This document shows positions 46,547-55,960 of a stretch of DNA of 64,000 nt, in pieces (positions within the stretch are counted from its first letter, which is position 1; every line of letters begins with the position of its first letter). The notes under the pieces were generated by a model that saw only the letters and a list, made by a program, of their open reading frames with translations, was not told where the DNA came from and made no database searches. This DNA comes from DTCV01 sp964641155. Lineage in GTDB: Archaea; Thermoproteota; Thermoprotei_A; Sulfolobales; NBVN01. Location: assembly GCA_964641155.1 (NCBI GenBank), contig CAZXJO010000001.1, positions 310,001 to 374,000 on the forward strand, given 5' to 3'. A program made the translations under genes and the position numbers.

Positions 46547-46641
46547 GTGTTAATCAATTTCAGCTTTCGCTTAGAACATATGTCCTCAGCCACCTTATCC
46601 CCTGGGTAACCTTTCAGAGGTTGGGGAATGGGTGAAGTTAG

Positions 46642-46754
46642 TGGTAGCCGGGCGGGGATTCGAACCCCGGTCACGGGGGTTCCCCAACAATTCCAGATTC
46701 GGGGATAGCCCTTAGCTACCTGCCCCGCATCCTTGACCGCTAGACGACCCGGCT
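46642..46754 (-). tRNA. tRNA-Gln, probable CUG anticodon and two introns
   Basis: Acceptor arms 46748-46754 and 46646-46652 pair over 7 bp (5' A, 3' ACCA), matching archaeal tRNA-Gln; CCA is encoded at 46642-46644. A CGGGG/CCCCG anticodon stem encloses 44 bases instead of 7. No single contiguous intron leaves a U at position 33, but a TCTGGA segment in the middle fits positions 33-38 with anticodon CUG, which requires removing about 24 nt before and about 13 nt after it. The amino acid identity is firmer than the exact splice sites. Confidence 0.75.
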
Positions 46755-46866
46755 TCAATTAAATTATATCGAAGTTCGATTATTAAGTTTTAACGTCGAG
46801 TTTGATTGCTAAGTCCTAACATCAAGTTTAATTATTAAGCTTTGATGTTAAGTACCTCAGGGATAG

Positions 46867-48363
46867 ATGATGTCATGGGTTGACGAGTACGTTAAGACTC
46901 TTTTCACCTTAAGAGATAGCGAGCTGTACGTAGTTGCTTCAGGACTAACCACGTCAGGTCCAGCACACATGGGTACGATAATGGAGCTTTTAATACCTTA
47001 CACAGTATCTAAGGCTATTAAGACGCACGGCCGGAAGTCCTACTTCATATTCATAGCTGACACTATGGACTCCTTAGACAGCATACCCTCGCAACTCGCC
47101 ACGTTCTCGGAGCTGAGGGAGTTCCTCGGGATGCCGTTGTGTAAGGTCTTAGACCCGTACGGGTGTCATGATAGTTACGGGTACCACTTCCTTGACGAGG
47201 TATTGGGTCTGATGAAGAAGCTCGCGATCGAGTGCGACGAGGTTCTAACAGCTGACAAACTATACCTCGAGGGTTGGTACGACGACTATGCAAGGCTTTT
47301 CTTCAACAGATTGGATGAAGTTAGGAACGTCTTAGAGACAACATCGTTTAGGAAGTTACCTCCAAATTGGTTAGGGATCGTCAAACCCATATGCGGTAGG
47401 TGCGGTAGGAACGACAGCACCTCCGTCACGTCATTCCATGACGACGTCATAACGTATGAGTGCGGTAGTTGCGGTTTCAAAGGCAGCATGCATTTAGAAG
47501 ACCGTAAGTGGAAGCTCCTTTGGAGACTTGATTGGCCGTCAAGGCAGGACTTCCTCGGCGTTGACGTTGAAGGTGGTGGCGTCGACCACTTCACCAAGGG
47601 GGGCTCTTGGGACACTGCGACTGAGATCCATAGGAAGATATTCGGTAAAGAACCCCCTGTGGGCTTCAAGTTCGGCTTCGTCCTCATAGAGGGTAAGAAG
47701 ATGAGTAAAAGTAAGGGTTTGGGGTCGCTCTCAGATATCATGAGGTTCGTACACCCTGCCGTAATCAAGTATTTCCTACTAAAACATGATTTGGAGGAGA
47801 ACAGGAACTTAAGAATGGACCCTAAGTTCCTCTTATCGCTCTACGAGGAATACAAATTGGTGGGTGATGGGAAGTATCAGGATGTGAAGCAGCTTAGGGC
47901 TTGGGAGTTAAGCGGTGGGGTTAGGTGGAACACCTCATTCGGTGAGCTACTGGTATACTACCAGATATATAAGGATTGGGAAACTATTTCAGGGTTGACT
48001 AAGGATTACGAATCCGTCGCTGAGCTGAAATCATATGTGGAGGAATGGATTAAGAATAACTTACTACCAGACGAGTACGATGTCCAACTCAGGCCGTCAC
48101 CACCACCCCCCTCCACTGAGGACCTAATACTGGAATTATCTGAGTCGTTAGATGAAAGTATGAGCGATGTTGACATCCACAATAAGATTTACGAAATATC
48201 TAGGAGTAAGGGGAAGGACCCTTCAGAGCTCTTCAAAGCAATCTACTTAATGCTTTTCGGCAAGCCTAAGGGGCCTAAGCTGGGTAGGTTCATTAAGGTA
48301 TTAGGTGTTAATCGATTTAAGAACATCGTGAGGGAGGTTCTCAACTCCCCGAAGAATCTGTGA
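46867..48363 (+). CDS. lysS: lysyl-tRNA synthetase, class I
   Basis: 498 residues. Unlike the class II bacterial enzyme it has class I signatures: SGPAHMG (about 30-36) for HIGH and KMSKS at 278-282. Two zinc-like pairs (CGRCG and CGSCG) lie around residues 176-203. It charges the tRNA-Lys found at 0.9 kb. ATG at 46867 is followed at once by a second ATG; either may serve. Typical of archaea. Confidence 0.94.
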   Translation: MMSWVDEYVKTLFTLRDSELYVVASGLTTSGPAHMGTIMELLIPYTVSKAIKTHGRKSYFIFIADTMDSLDSIPSQLATFSELREFLGMPLCKVLDPYGCHDSYGYHFLDEVLGLMKKLAIECDEVLTADKLYLEGWYDDYARLFFNRLDEVRNVLETTSFRKLPPNWLGIVKPICGRCGRNDSTSVTSFHDDVITYECGSCGFKGSMHLEDRKWKLLWRLDWPSRQDFLGVDVEGGGVDHFTKGGSWDTATEIHRKIFGKEPPVGFKFGFVLIEGKKMSKSKGLGSLSDIMRFVHPAVIKYFLLKHDLEENRNLRMDPKFLLSLYEEYKLVGDGKYQDVKQLRAWELSGGVRWNTSFGELLVYYQIYKDWETISGLTKDYESVAELKSYVEEWIKNNLLPDEYDVQLRPSPPPPSTEDLILELSESLDESMSDVDIHNKIYEISRSKGKDPSELFKAIYLMLFGKPKGPKLGRFIKVLGVNRFKNIVREVLNSPKNL

Positions 48364-48451
48364 CATGCAACATCTTAGTAGGGACTTCATATAGGTTTAA
48401 AAACCCCAAAACCATTTACACTCGTCTATCGTATCGGAGTTGAAATACGTG

Positions 48452-48880
48452 ATGGAAAGCGGTAAGGTAAACGTAATAGATCTAAAGCCAGGAATGGAAG
48501 ACGTGCACGTCGTCGTGCGCGTTCTCGAAGCGGGCAACCCCAAAGTCATAAGAACTAAGGCAGGGGAGAGGACGATTAGTGAGGCCTTAGTCGGTGATGG
48601 TACTGGTAAAGTCAAGCTCACGTTATGGGGCCGTGTTGCTGGAACCATTAACAAGGGTGAGGTAATTGAGGTTGTTGGTGGTTGGACATCTGTGTTCAGG
48701 AATGAAGTGCAGTTAAACGTAGGTGGCCGTGGTAAGGTAAACAAGGTTGACACCTCATTAGCTCCGGAAAGTGATGAAATACCTGACGCGATGCCTAAAG
48801 CGCCTGAGCAGGGTGGTGAAGGGGGCTTTAGGAGGTTACCCCCGAGAGGCGGTAGGGGTAGGTCAAGGGGTTGGAGATGA
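48452..48880 (+). CDS. ssb: crenarchaeal-type single-stranded DNA-binding protein
   Basis: About 142 residues: one OB fold (residues 1-95, with SEALVGDGTGKVKLTLWG and EVQLNVGGRG) and a flexible Gly/Arg-rich tail with an acidic start (PESDEIPDAMP). This is the layout of the Sulfolobus SSB, which coats ssDNA and binds partners through the tail. The ATG at 48452 matches the usual N-terminus; earlier GTG/TTG codons are possible. Its last bases overlap the next ATG (ATGA). Confidence 0.9.
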   Translation: MESGKVNVIDLKPGMEDVHVVVRVLEAGNPKVIRTKAGERTISEALVGDGTGKVKLTLWGRVAGTINKGEVIEVVGGWTSVFRNEVQLNVGGRGKVNKVDTSLAPESDEIPDAMPKAPEQGGEGGFRRLPPRGGRGRSRGWR

Positions 48881-49194
48881 GTCAAGGTACCGCAACCTAC
48901 GACAGGGTTAAGGAGCTTAAACCGTTAAAGAAAGGCAGTGAGCTGGGGTTTGACGGTCAAAACTACCTGGTAGCGTTGAGTGAGAACGACGTATATGCGC
49001 TGGCGTCAGGCGCTTACTACGTGTGGAGCCTCTGCAGCGGTGAGAAGACTGTGGAGCAGTTAGTAAAGGATATAACTATTGAACTATCAAGCGTCCCGGA
49101 AAGTAAGGAGAATATAAAAGAAGAGGAATTAAGAGAACCTGTAGCCATGATATTGGAGCAGCTGGCTAGGGTAGGTTTGATTTCATATACGTGA
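48877..49194 (+). CDS. PqqD-like small protein
   Basis: About 105 residues. The central part (LSENDVYALASGAYYVWSLCSGEKTVEQLV) fits the winged-helix-like PqqD domain, used by peptide-modifying enzymes to hold a precursor peptide. No radical-SAM maturase or precursor peptide is visible nearby, so its role is unclear. The ATG overlaps the SSB stop by four bases, indicating coupled expression with SSB. Confidence 0.65.
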   Translation: MSQGTATYDRVKELKPLKKGSELGFDGQNYLVALSENDVYALASGAYYVWSLCSGEKTVEQLVKDITIELSSVPESKENIKEEELREPVAMILEQLARVGLISYT

Positions 49195-49257
49195 ATACCG
49201 GTTAAGTAAATCCAATTCCTCTCAACGTTTTTTACAAGTTCTACACAATGCTAGAGC

Positions 49258-49722
49258 TTAGGCGTAACACGCGTCGATTAAGCTAATCTTGCTCGGCGGT
49301 ACCCCACCACCAGCTAATTTACTGATTATGTGGTTAACTACATCTGATGCACATGTAAATTTGTAGAGGTGGGTCTTATCACTTCTGAGGTCGCTGCAGC
49401 CGAAACCTTCTACGGCAGGTTCGAAGCACTCGTCCGTCCCGATAAGTCTCGCCAGGAACGACTCGCTCAGTGTGTCATCGTGAACCGCTATTGCTTTAGC
49501 GATATCCACGAACTCACTAACTGTTAAGTAATCTATATGCCAGAAAGGCTTCTTACCCCTTAAACAGTGTCTGAGGACACGTTTGCGGACGCCGCCGGGA
49601 CCCCTCCCAGAACCTATGTAGACGTAAACCCCCTCTTCAAGATATACGACCCCTAACCGGCCTACACCGACCGCTAGACCTCTTCTCAAGTTAATTATTA
49701 AGCAGTATAAGCCACGCACCAT
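49258..49722 (-). CDS. DUF123 (GIY-YIG-like) nuclease
   Basis: 154 residues. Family features read YVYIGSGRGPGGVRKRVLRH and WHIDYLT; the Tyr/Gly/Arg/His set is the GIY-YIG-like active site of DUF123 proteins, often fused to or next to endonuclease III in archaea. Probably a DNA-repair nuclease. Single gene, convergent with the SSB pair. Confidence 0.85.
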   Translation of the reverse strand: MVRGLYCLIINLRRGLAVGVGRLGVVYLEEGVYVYIGSGRGPGGVRKRVLRHCLRGKKPFWHIDYLTVSEFVDIAKAIAVHDDTLSESFLARLIGTDECFEPAVEGFGCSDLRSDKTHLYKFTCASDVVNHIISKLAGGGVPPSKISLIDACYA

Positions 49723-49814
49723 GCGTTACATACACTCCATGGCCAGGAATCCCCACGGCCTAACCGGAGAATAGATCTCAAATACGTTTATTTGGTTATT
49801 TCAGCTGGGGCTAA

Positions 49815-50069
49815 TTAGGATGTTGCCTCGATTAATTGTTCACTGGATCCCAACCCACTAACTTTAATTAACGTATCGCTTTCCCTCTCCAGGGCAATTA
49901 GTAGTTTGTTACCGAGCTCGCTTAACCTGTAGACTCTATAATTACCTTTGGAGTTCACTAGCTCTACGATGTTAAGTGCTTCTAGAATGTGGAAGGTTGC
50001 CAGTACTTCGTACCTAGGCAGTCCTGTGGCTGAAACAACATCTCCTGGAGTAACTACCCTATCTTTCAT
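49815..50069 (-). CDS. small winged-helix protein
   Basis: 84 residues, a winged-helix pattern: helix-turn-helix (TPGDVVSATGLPRYEVLATFHILEAL in two halves) and a wing (VNSKGNYRVYRLSELG). Probably a transcription regulator. It lies upstream of and divergent from the pilus-like operon, which makes it a candidate local regulator. Confidence 0.65.
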   Translation of the reverse strand: MKDRVVTPGDVVSATGLPRYEVLATFHILEALNIVELVNSKGNYRVYRLSELGNKLLIALERESDTLIKVSGLGSSEQLIEATS

Positions 50070-50255
50070 ACTTGAAAGTATCTGTTTAAGTCTAAGTCTG
50101 AACTCGTTCAGTTAGACCACCGGTAAGTAGGGTAGGCGTTCACATACCTAAAAAGCTTACAGCTAATCAGTGACAGCGTTCGAACGCTTTATAAGTGGGG
50201 TAAATGTATTGGGGGTGTAGTTCGGGTGGGTGGAAAGTATGTGGGAAATAAATTG

Positions 50256-50687
50256 ATGCGGGGTGTAAGTGATTTAATAATAGTTCTGGCACTGATCTCG
50301 GTGGCAATACCTGTAACCATCGCAGTTCAGCACTGGCTATCCTCCCAAGTGGGTAGGGTGACCGCGTACTCAATCGCACCTAAGGTCACTGCCAGCTTAG
50401 TGTCAATGGACTACAGGGGCAACAACTTCACCGCTGTAGTTAAAGTTGTTAACAGGGGGGTGAACGAATTAAATCTGAGTAACATTAACGTTACTGCCTT
50501 ACTATCGAACGGAACCACTACCTCGGTAAAGTCTGAGACCATCTCAGGTGGGGAAACTTTAAGTCCTAATGGTGAGGCAACAATGCTACTGACAATACCC
50601 AATATAGATTCCAAAGTGGTAGTGATCGTGCTGGAGTTCAAAGATGTTTCAGGTAGTAAGGTACCTGTGGAATTAGTGGTGAGTTAA
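50256..50687 (+). CDS. archaeal type IV pilin-like protein
   Basis: About 144 residues. A class III signal peptide is seen: the short basic leader ends in RG, followed by V-S-D-L-I-I and an Ile/Val/Leu-rich helix of about 20 residues, the hallmark of archaeal pilins and flagellins cut by PibD/ArlK. The rest is a beta-rich, Thr/Asn-rich outside domain with several N-glycosylation sequons. Longer starts at GTG 50226 or 50241 are possible; the ATG at 50256 gives a typical short leader. It opens an operon with a secretion ATPase and a TadC-like protein. Confidence 0.8.
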   Translation: MRGVSDLIIVLALISVAIPVTIAVQHWLSSQVGRVTAYSIAPKVTASLVSMDYRGNNFTAVVKVVNRGVNELNLSNINVTALLSNGTTTSVKSETISGGETLSPNGEATMLLTIPNIDSKVVVIVLEFKDVSGSKVPVELVVS

Positions 50688-50738
50688 TCAGCCGTTTTTC
50701 TTGTTTAAGGGAAAACAGGTTTCAAAAGGCGATCATTT

Positions 50739-52040
50739 TTGAACGATTTCGAAGTTATCGACGAATACAAAGTAGGTATAGCAAGCGTTAAGATAGTTAA
50801 GTACTCCAACAACACATACCAGTACTTAGTAGAGGAAGTAATCGGCAAGGATGTTGAGGAGGTGATTTCCAAAAACGTCGACGTCATATTGAATTCCATC
50901 CCTTCCGGGGCCGTCCTAGACGAACTAACGCTTTCCAGGGTGGTCTCGGAGGTCCTCAACATCCGTAGAGATGATATTGCTAAGTTCATTTACGCCTTAA
51001 GGAAGGAGTTAAAGTATAAGAAGTTTCAAGTGTTGATCGATGACCCGTTCATAGAGGACATCACTGTTGCGGGGGTGGGGCCCGTATGGGTGAGGCATAG
51101 TAAGGTTTTGAAGGCGGACCCCGAGGCTGATTACATTCAGACGAACATAGTCTTAAGTGACCAAGAGGAGGTCTTTAAATACATTAATCTATTTGCTGAG
51201 AAGGCCAACAAATTGATAACGAAGTCATCACCTATATTGGATGCTAACCTGCCTGACACCGATGGAGGGCATAGAATACACTTAGTCCTCCATGAGATAA
51301 GCCTAGGCAGGCCTGAAATAACCATCAGGAAGAAGAGGAGTTACAGCGCACTAAGCGTTAAATCGTTAATTGACGATGGGGTCATGCCTGAAGCGGTAGC
51401 TAAGTATTTAAACGCTTTAGTGAGGGCTAGGGGCAGCATCATGATAGTGGGACCTCCTGGCTCCGGTAAGACGACGTTGCTTAGGGCGTTACTCTACGAC
51501 TTCGTACCGAGTTCGTGGAAGACGGTCATCATTGAAGACACTCCTGAGATAGACCCACTACCGCAAAGCAATTGGATTAGGTACGTAGTCCCCACATCCT
51601 CTGCAGCAACTAACTACTTAGACCAGTTCGCGTTGTCCAAGGCCGCTTTAAGAGCGTCCGTTAACAAGTACATAGTGATCGGGGAGACTAGAGGGGCTGA
51701 GACCCAAGTACTGGTTCAAGCAATGAACATGGGCTTAGGAGGTCTCACCACGTTCCACGGGGGTAACGTGAGGGAAGCAATTATAAGGCTCACAGGGCCT
51801 CCCATAAACCTAAGCAATTACCAAGTCTGCATGTTCTGGTCCTTCGTAACGATTAACTACGTATTCACCGGTAAGTCTGTTAGGAGGGCCGTGGTCAGCA
51901 TCGATGAACCTCTATATGACAGTGAGACGGACAACATAATACTTAACAACATCTACACGTTCGGAGATGAAGTAAATTACGAGGAGTTGATTAAGAGGAG
52001 TATTAGGCTCAAGAACGTCGGAACTGCGTTCAGTCATTAA
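50739..52040 (+). CDS. type II/IV secretion ATPase (GspE/TadA family)
   Basis: 433 residues. Walker A GPPGSGKTT is at 238-246, followed by IIEDTPEI (Asp box), GETRGAET (Walker B-linked His/Arg region) and TFHGGNVREAI, the signatures of pilus and archaellum assembly ATPases. A large N-terminal domain (residues 1-200) is variable. It powers pilin assembly or retraction. TTG start. Followed 20 bases later by the membrane protein gene. Confidence 0.92.
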   Translation: MNDFEVIDEYKVGIASVKIVKYSNNTYQYLVEEVIGKDVEEVISKNVDVILNSIPSGAVLDELTLSRVVSEVLNIRRDDIAKFIYALRKELKYKKFQVLIDDPFIEDITVAGVGPVWVRHSKVLKADPEADYIQTNIVLSDQEEVFKYINLFAEKANKLITKSSPILDANLPDTDGGHRIHLVLHEISLGRPEITIRKKRSYSALSVKSLIDDGVMPEAVAKYLNALVRARGSIMIVGPPGSGKTTLLRALLYDFVPSSWKTVIIEDTPEIDPLPQSNWIRYVVPTSSAATNYLDQFALSKAALRASVNKYIVIGETRGAETQVLVQAMNMGLGGLTTFHGGNVREAIIRLTGPPINLSNYQVCMFWSFVTINYVFTGKSVRRAVVSIDEPLYDSETDNIILNNIYTFGDEVNYEELIKRSIRLKNVGTAFSH

Positions 52041-52060
52041 CTAAGGGGTAGGTAGTTACC

Positions 52061-53548
52061 ATGAAATCCCTCCTGGAAAGTTACGTGAGGGGGATTCAGA
52101 GTCTTAGGATTAGGGCAGGCTTGACGATATTGGATTGGAGGATGTTCCTAAGGTCTACTGCCAAGGACTTTTTAATCAGCTCAGCTGTGTTAGGGTCTTT
52201 ACTCACCTCCGTAGGTATCCTATCCGGTGTTGATACGAATCAAATTTTGTTGTTGACTGCTTTCTCCATTGTTACCGCTGCGTTATTCCCTTACATGAAG
52301 TATAGGTTGTTGGCGAGAGCCCGCGGCAAGATGCTGGAAAACGAGTTAACGTACTTCATAATCTCTGAGGCTATCACCGCTACGGACTCCACCGAATTAA
52401 TCAGCGATGTATGCGAGTTAACCGGTTGGGAAGGAGTTTTCCCCACCTTAAGCAGGGAGGGGTTGAGACTGAAGGTTTATAGGAAGTTCCTGACCTTACT
52501 TGAGGCAGTTAACCTCTACGTTAAGTACTTACCATCCGAGTTCGTTTCCAGGCTTTTAAGTGACTACGTCCTCACGGTTTCCAGGGGTATTGTTGGTTCG
52601 TGGCTCTCACACACTTCAACCGAACTCCTCCGCAAGCTCGGAGGTGATACAAAAGCGTTCACTAAGCTAAGGACAACCACCGTCCTAGTTATCGGCATAT
52701 TGGTCAGTTACTTACCGACTCTAATGTTTTCCCTCTCAGTAATCTCCGGTAGCAGGCACCTAACATCGGCAATTACTTTGACGCCCCTACTAGTGATAGC
52801 CTCGGCAGCTGTCCTTCCACGCAACACACAACATCTGAGGACGTACCTCAAATTCGGTAGGAAAGCCAACCTACTTACCTATGCCTCTTACGGAGCCGCG
52901 CTCTACACGGCCTACCAAATCTTCTCAGGCTCGACAAAAGTTGAATACCTGGTGATTACTACGTCGGTTCTGTTTTTAATCAACGGTGTCATAGGCATAC
53001 GCAGATTTTACGGCGTGATTTATGAGATCTATGAAATACCTAAGATTATCCATATGTTCGCTGAGACGCCTCACATTCTAATAAACCCCGTCAGTGCTTT
53101 GAAGGATGTTTTAAGTAGGTGCAAGTCCAAGAGTTGGAAGGGGTTGGGGGCCAACCTAGATCTAAACAGCGTTTCGAGCGGTGTGAACATGCTTAACTCA
53201 TGGCTGGGTAGGTACACTTACTACGTATTGACTAAGTCCATGGTTAACGGTTCTTTAAGTAAGGAACTGCTGCTGAGTTTAAGGGTCATCACACTGGACA
53301 TGTTGGAAGACCTTAAGCAGTACTTCGTAAGTACCGTACCCCTCATCGCGATGTCATTGATGGTACCCTGGCTCATGAATTCGATGATCTCATTAGCTGG
53401 GGTCGAAGCGTTAGGCTACGGATTCCACGTTTACCTATTAACCATAAGTTACTCCCTCTACGTCGATTACGTAATTTTCAACACGCCTAAAATCACTGCC
53501 GTTTCAGCCGCGACACTGCTTTTATTAGGTACTATTTGGGTGGGTTAG
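52061..53548 (+). CDS. TadC/GspF-like pilus assembly membrane protein
   Basis: 495 residues with at least six to eight hydrophobic helices arranged in two groups (about 36-90, 215-255, 280-325 and 425-495) separated by helical soluble parts. This fits the FlaJ/TadC inner-membrane platform, which pairs with the preceding ATPase. A direct motif match is weak, as usual for this family; the position after the ATPase is the main support. Confidence 0.75.
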   Translation: MKSLLESYVRGIQSLRIRAGLTILDWRMFLRSTAKDFLISSAVLGSLLTSVGILSGVDTNQILLLTAFSIVTAALFPYMKYRLLARARGKMLENELTYFIISEAITATDSTELISDVCELTGWEGVFPTLSREGLRLKVYRKFLTLLEAVNLYVKYLPSEFVSRLLSDYVLTVSRGIVGSWLSHTSTELLRKLGGDTKAFTKLRTTTVLVIGILVSYLPTLMFSLSVISGSRHLTSAITLTPLLVIASAAVLPRNTQHLRTYLKFGRKANLLTYASYGAALYTAYQIFSGSTKVEYLVITTSVLFLINGVIGIRRFYGVIYEIYEIPKIIHMFAETPHILINPVSALKDVLSRCKSKSWKGLGANLDLNSVSSGVNMLNSWLGRYTYYVLTKSMVNGSLSKELLLSLRVITLDMLEDLKQYFVSTVPLIAMSLMVPWLMNSMISLAGVEALGYGFHVYLLTISYSLYVDYVIFNTPKITAVSAATLLLLGTIWVG

Positions 53549-55960
53549 TTGAAGCTCCCGGATTTGATAACTACTGTAGATCTTTACGAGATGTTGGGGG
53601 CGGAGGGCTTTAAGGGGTTCGTCAATCGGTGGGTTTTAATTAAGAACGTACCTCTTAACAAGGTAATTGTCAGACCCATCGTTAGTAGCTTTGACGAATC
53701 ACCAAGCTTGGTCATCAGCGAGGACATGAAGGTGGCGTGTAATGGGATGTGGTTGGTCAGAGACAACGGTAATTCTAAGGTGTACTTACGTGACGGGAGC
53801 GAGTTACGTATAGATTGCGTGGTGTACAGCTTAGGTGATGGTTCACTGCTGAAGGTTTGTGATGACGTGCTAAGTAGTCTTAACCCGGCCACCGGGGACG
53901 AGGAGATCCTTATGAGGGGGTGTGATGACGTTGAAGTTAAGGGTTTAGGTAGTTCACCATTAGTGGTCATCCGTAATGGTGGTAGGAGATACCTCCTAGC
54001 ACCTCATTTTGAGGACAAAGTGGCGGAAGTGCAGGACCTCCACTACGCGGACTCATGTACCACGGCGTTGACTGTGTTTAAGCATAGGAGGAAGTACTAC
54101 GCGGCAATTAATTTTAAGTACCTGAACCTAGGTAAGACCTACGAACTCGATAAGTGCACCGCAGTAGAAGGGGTGTTGGTTGGTGATGGTTTAGGGGTTG
54201 TGAACTGTTCAGGTAACAGCTACTTAATATCCATTGATGAAATGCTGAAGATGCCGCTCCCGCTGGAGCCGGTAGCGCACGTACACCACGAGTACGTGCT
54301 GTATGACAGTAAATTCGGAGTACTCATCAGGTTTGATGGACAGAACTTCAATCACTTACTACTCCTACCTAAACCTAAGGTTGTGGGGAAACTTCGTAGT
54401 GGTGAGTTGGTGGTGATTTCTAACGGCAGCCCTTACGTAATCACAGGTAACGTGTTTAAAGCTCTGGCGGGCTACAGAGTGTTAAATGGTCACGCAGATG
54501 ATGAATACATAGTCTTAAGGAGTTTGAGGTCCTTAGACCTCTACAGGATGGTTGACTACATCTCTTCATATAGGCCGTTGGAATGCAGCTTAATTAAGGA
54601 GAAGCTGATCTGCATTCATGGCGGGAATGCCCTAATTTACGATCTAACCGAACTCCACGACGTTGACATACGCATCGATAAGACTGACTTAAGCGTTGAT
54701 AGCTACCCAATACTTGAGGTAACTCCTTGGTCCAGCAATTCGCAGCTCACAGTCAAGGGGCCGGTGACTATATCGCCGGAACCCCTCACCATGTCCCCTA
54801 AGTCGAAGCACTTCAACGTTAAGCCAACAATCCTTGGCAGGGAGTTAACGTTTAAAGCTACCCTAGATGCTGTGCTGGCTCAGGTTGCTAAGGAGCTCAA
54901 GATAAGGGCTAGTAGGGTTGAGCTTAAAGAACTCGTCGTCGGGGAGGTCAAGCATTCCTTAAACGGATGTATGGAGGGGACAGAGGATAACACCTTAGTA
55001 CGTATGAGGTTGAAGGTTCTCAACCCAACCCCTGAGGAGGTCCAGCTACACATAACCTACTTAGAAGATGGTGGTGAAGTTCTTAAGAGACGATCACAAG
55101 CTCTCAAACCTGGACTCAACGAGTTAGTCGTCGCCGATACCTTAAAGGCCAGCAGTGATGGTTTACGGATACTGATAACATATAAATGGTTTAACCGCAA
55201 TGAGGACCTCGCCTTAATCACTTTGAACCTAAGGGAGTACTTGGTTGAGGACCCAGTAAGCAGTTTAGAGAGTAAGGTTGAGGTGGTGGGCAGTTGCTCC
55301 TCCAAGTTAGTTGTAACTCCCTCATTTAGGACTGGTGTTGAGTTGCCGGTAAATGTGAGCGTGACGTGTTCGAACAATAAGGTTTTCCGGGGTGTTAACA
55401 GTGTGGTGTTAAATGAGTGCTCACTGCCCGCCGTCGTGGAGTTCAGATATGGTTACGGCGGAGTCGTTTGGAGAAAGTACCACATAATGAGAGGGGAGTC
55501 GTTAATTAACGTGAGTTTAAGCCCTGGAGACGATTTTGAGCTGATGGTTAATGAGGGCAGTAAATGTGTTGAGGGCTTCCTCCTAAACGATGTTGACCTA
55601 AACGTGAGGTTCGTCCGCCCAGTCAAACATATACTCGTTGAGCCCTACGTCATCGACGGCAACAAGGTCGGGTTAAGATTATCATGTAGTCTGTCGGCTG
55701 AGGGCACGGTGTTCGCTCTTATCGGAGGCAGGGTCACCTCCCTAGTAGGTAATGGAGGTGTTTTAGAGATTGATGTGAGGGACCCCATCATCAACGACCT
55801 CAAAGTCATAGTATTTAGCGGCGGCATCAAGGAAACGTATTCCGTGGATAACGTGGCCTTAATTAAGAAGTACTTCGAACTCGGCGTCAACACAGCAACA
55901 CTTCTTAAGAGTAGGCTAGTAGTTTGGGGTGGGTGTGGAAATATCTTCGGGAACCATTAA
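53549..55960 (+). CDS. orphan 803-residue protein of the pilus-like operon
   Basis: 803 residues and the start TTG comes directly after the preceding stop. I do not recognise the family. Residues 1-380 are beta-rich with repeated Gly-Asp/Val/Tyr turns and read like a beta-propeller or repeat domain; residues 400-790 contain many short beta strands like Ig-type modules. About a dozen Cys are scattered. No signal peptide or membrane helix is visible. By position and size it could correspond to the X protein of Ups/Aap pilus operons (inference). It overlaps the next gene by 32 bases. Confidence 0.7.
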   Translation: MKLPDLITTVDLYEMLGAEGFKGFVNRWVLIKNVPLNKVIVRPIVSSFDESPSLVISEDMKVACNGMWLVRDNGNSKVYLRDGSELRIDCVVYSLGDGSLLKVCDDVLSSLNPATGDEEILMRGCDDVEVKGLGSSPLVVIRNGGRRYLLAPHFEDKVAEVQDLHYADSCTTALTVFKHRRKYYAAINFKYLNLGKTYELDKCTAVEGVLVGDGLGVVNCSGNSYLISIDEMLKMPLPLEPVAHVHHEYVLYDSKFGVLIRFDGQNFNHLLLLPKPKVVGKLRSGELVVISNGSPYVITGNVFKALAGYRVLNGHADDEYIVLRSLRSLDLYRMVDYISSYRPLECSLIKEKLICIHGGNALIYDLTELHDVDIRIDKTDLSVDSYPILEVTPWSSNSQLTVKGPVTISPEPLTMSPKSKHFNVKPTILGRELTFKATLDAVLAQVAKELKIRASRVELKELVVGEVKHSLNGCMEGTEDNTLVRMRLKVLNPTPEEVQLHITYLEDGGEVLKRRSQALKPGLNELVVADTLKASSDGLRILITYKWFNRNEDLALITLNLREYLVEDPVSSLESKVEVVGSCSSKLVVTPSFRTGVELPVNVSVTCSNNKVFRGVNSVVLNECSLPAVVEFRYGYGGVVWRKYHIMRGESLINVSLSPGDDFELMVNEGSKCVEGFLLNDVDLNVRFVRPVKHILVEPYVIDGNKVGLRLSCSLSAEGTVFALIGGRVTSLVGNGGVLEIDVRDPIINDLKVIVFSGGIKETYSVDNVALIKKYFELGVNTATLLKSRLVVWGGCGNIFGNH

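Noticed and set aside
48397..48885. 162-codon minus-strand frame opposite SSB
   Set aside because: Proline/serine/threonine-rich shadow of the real SSB gene.
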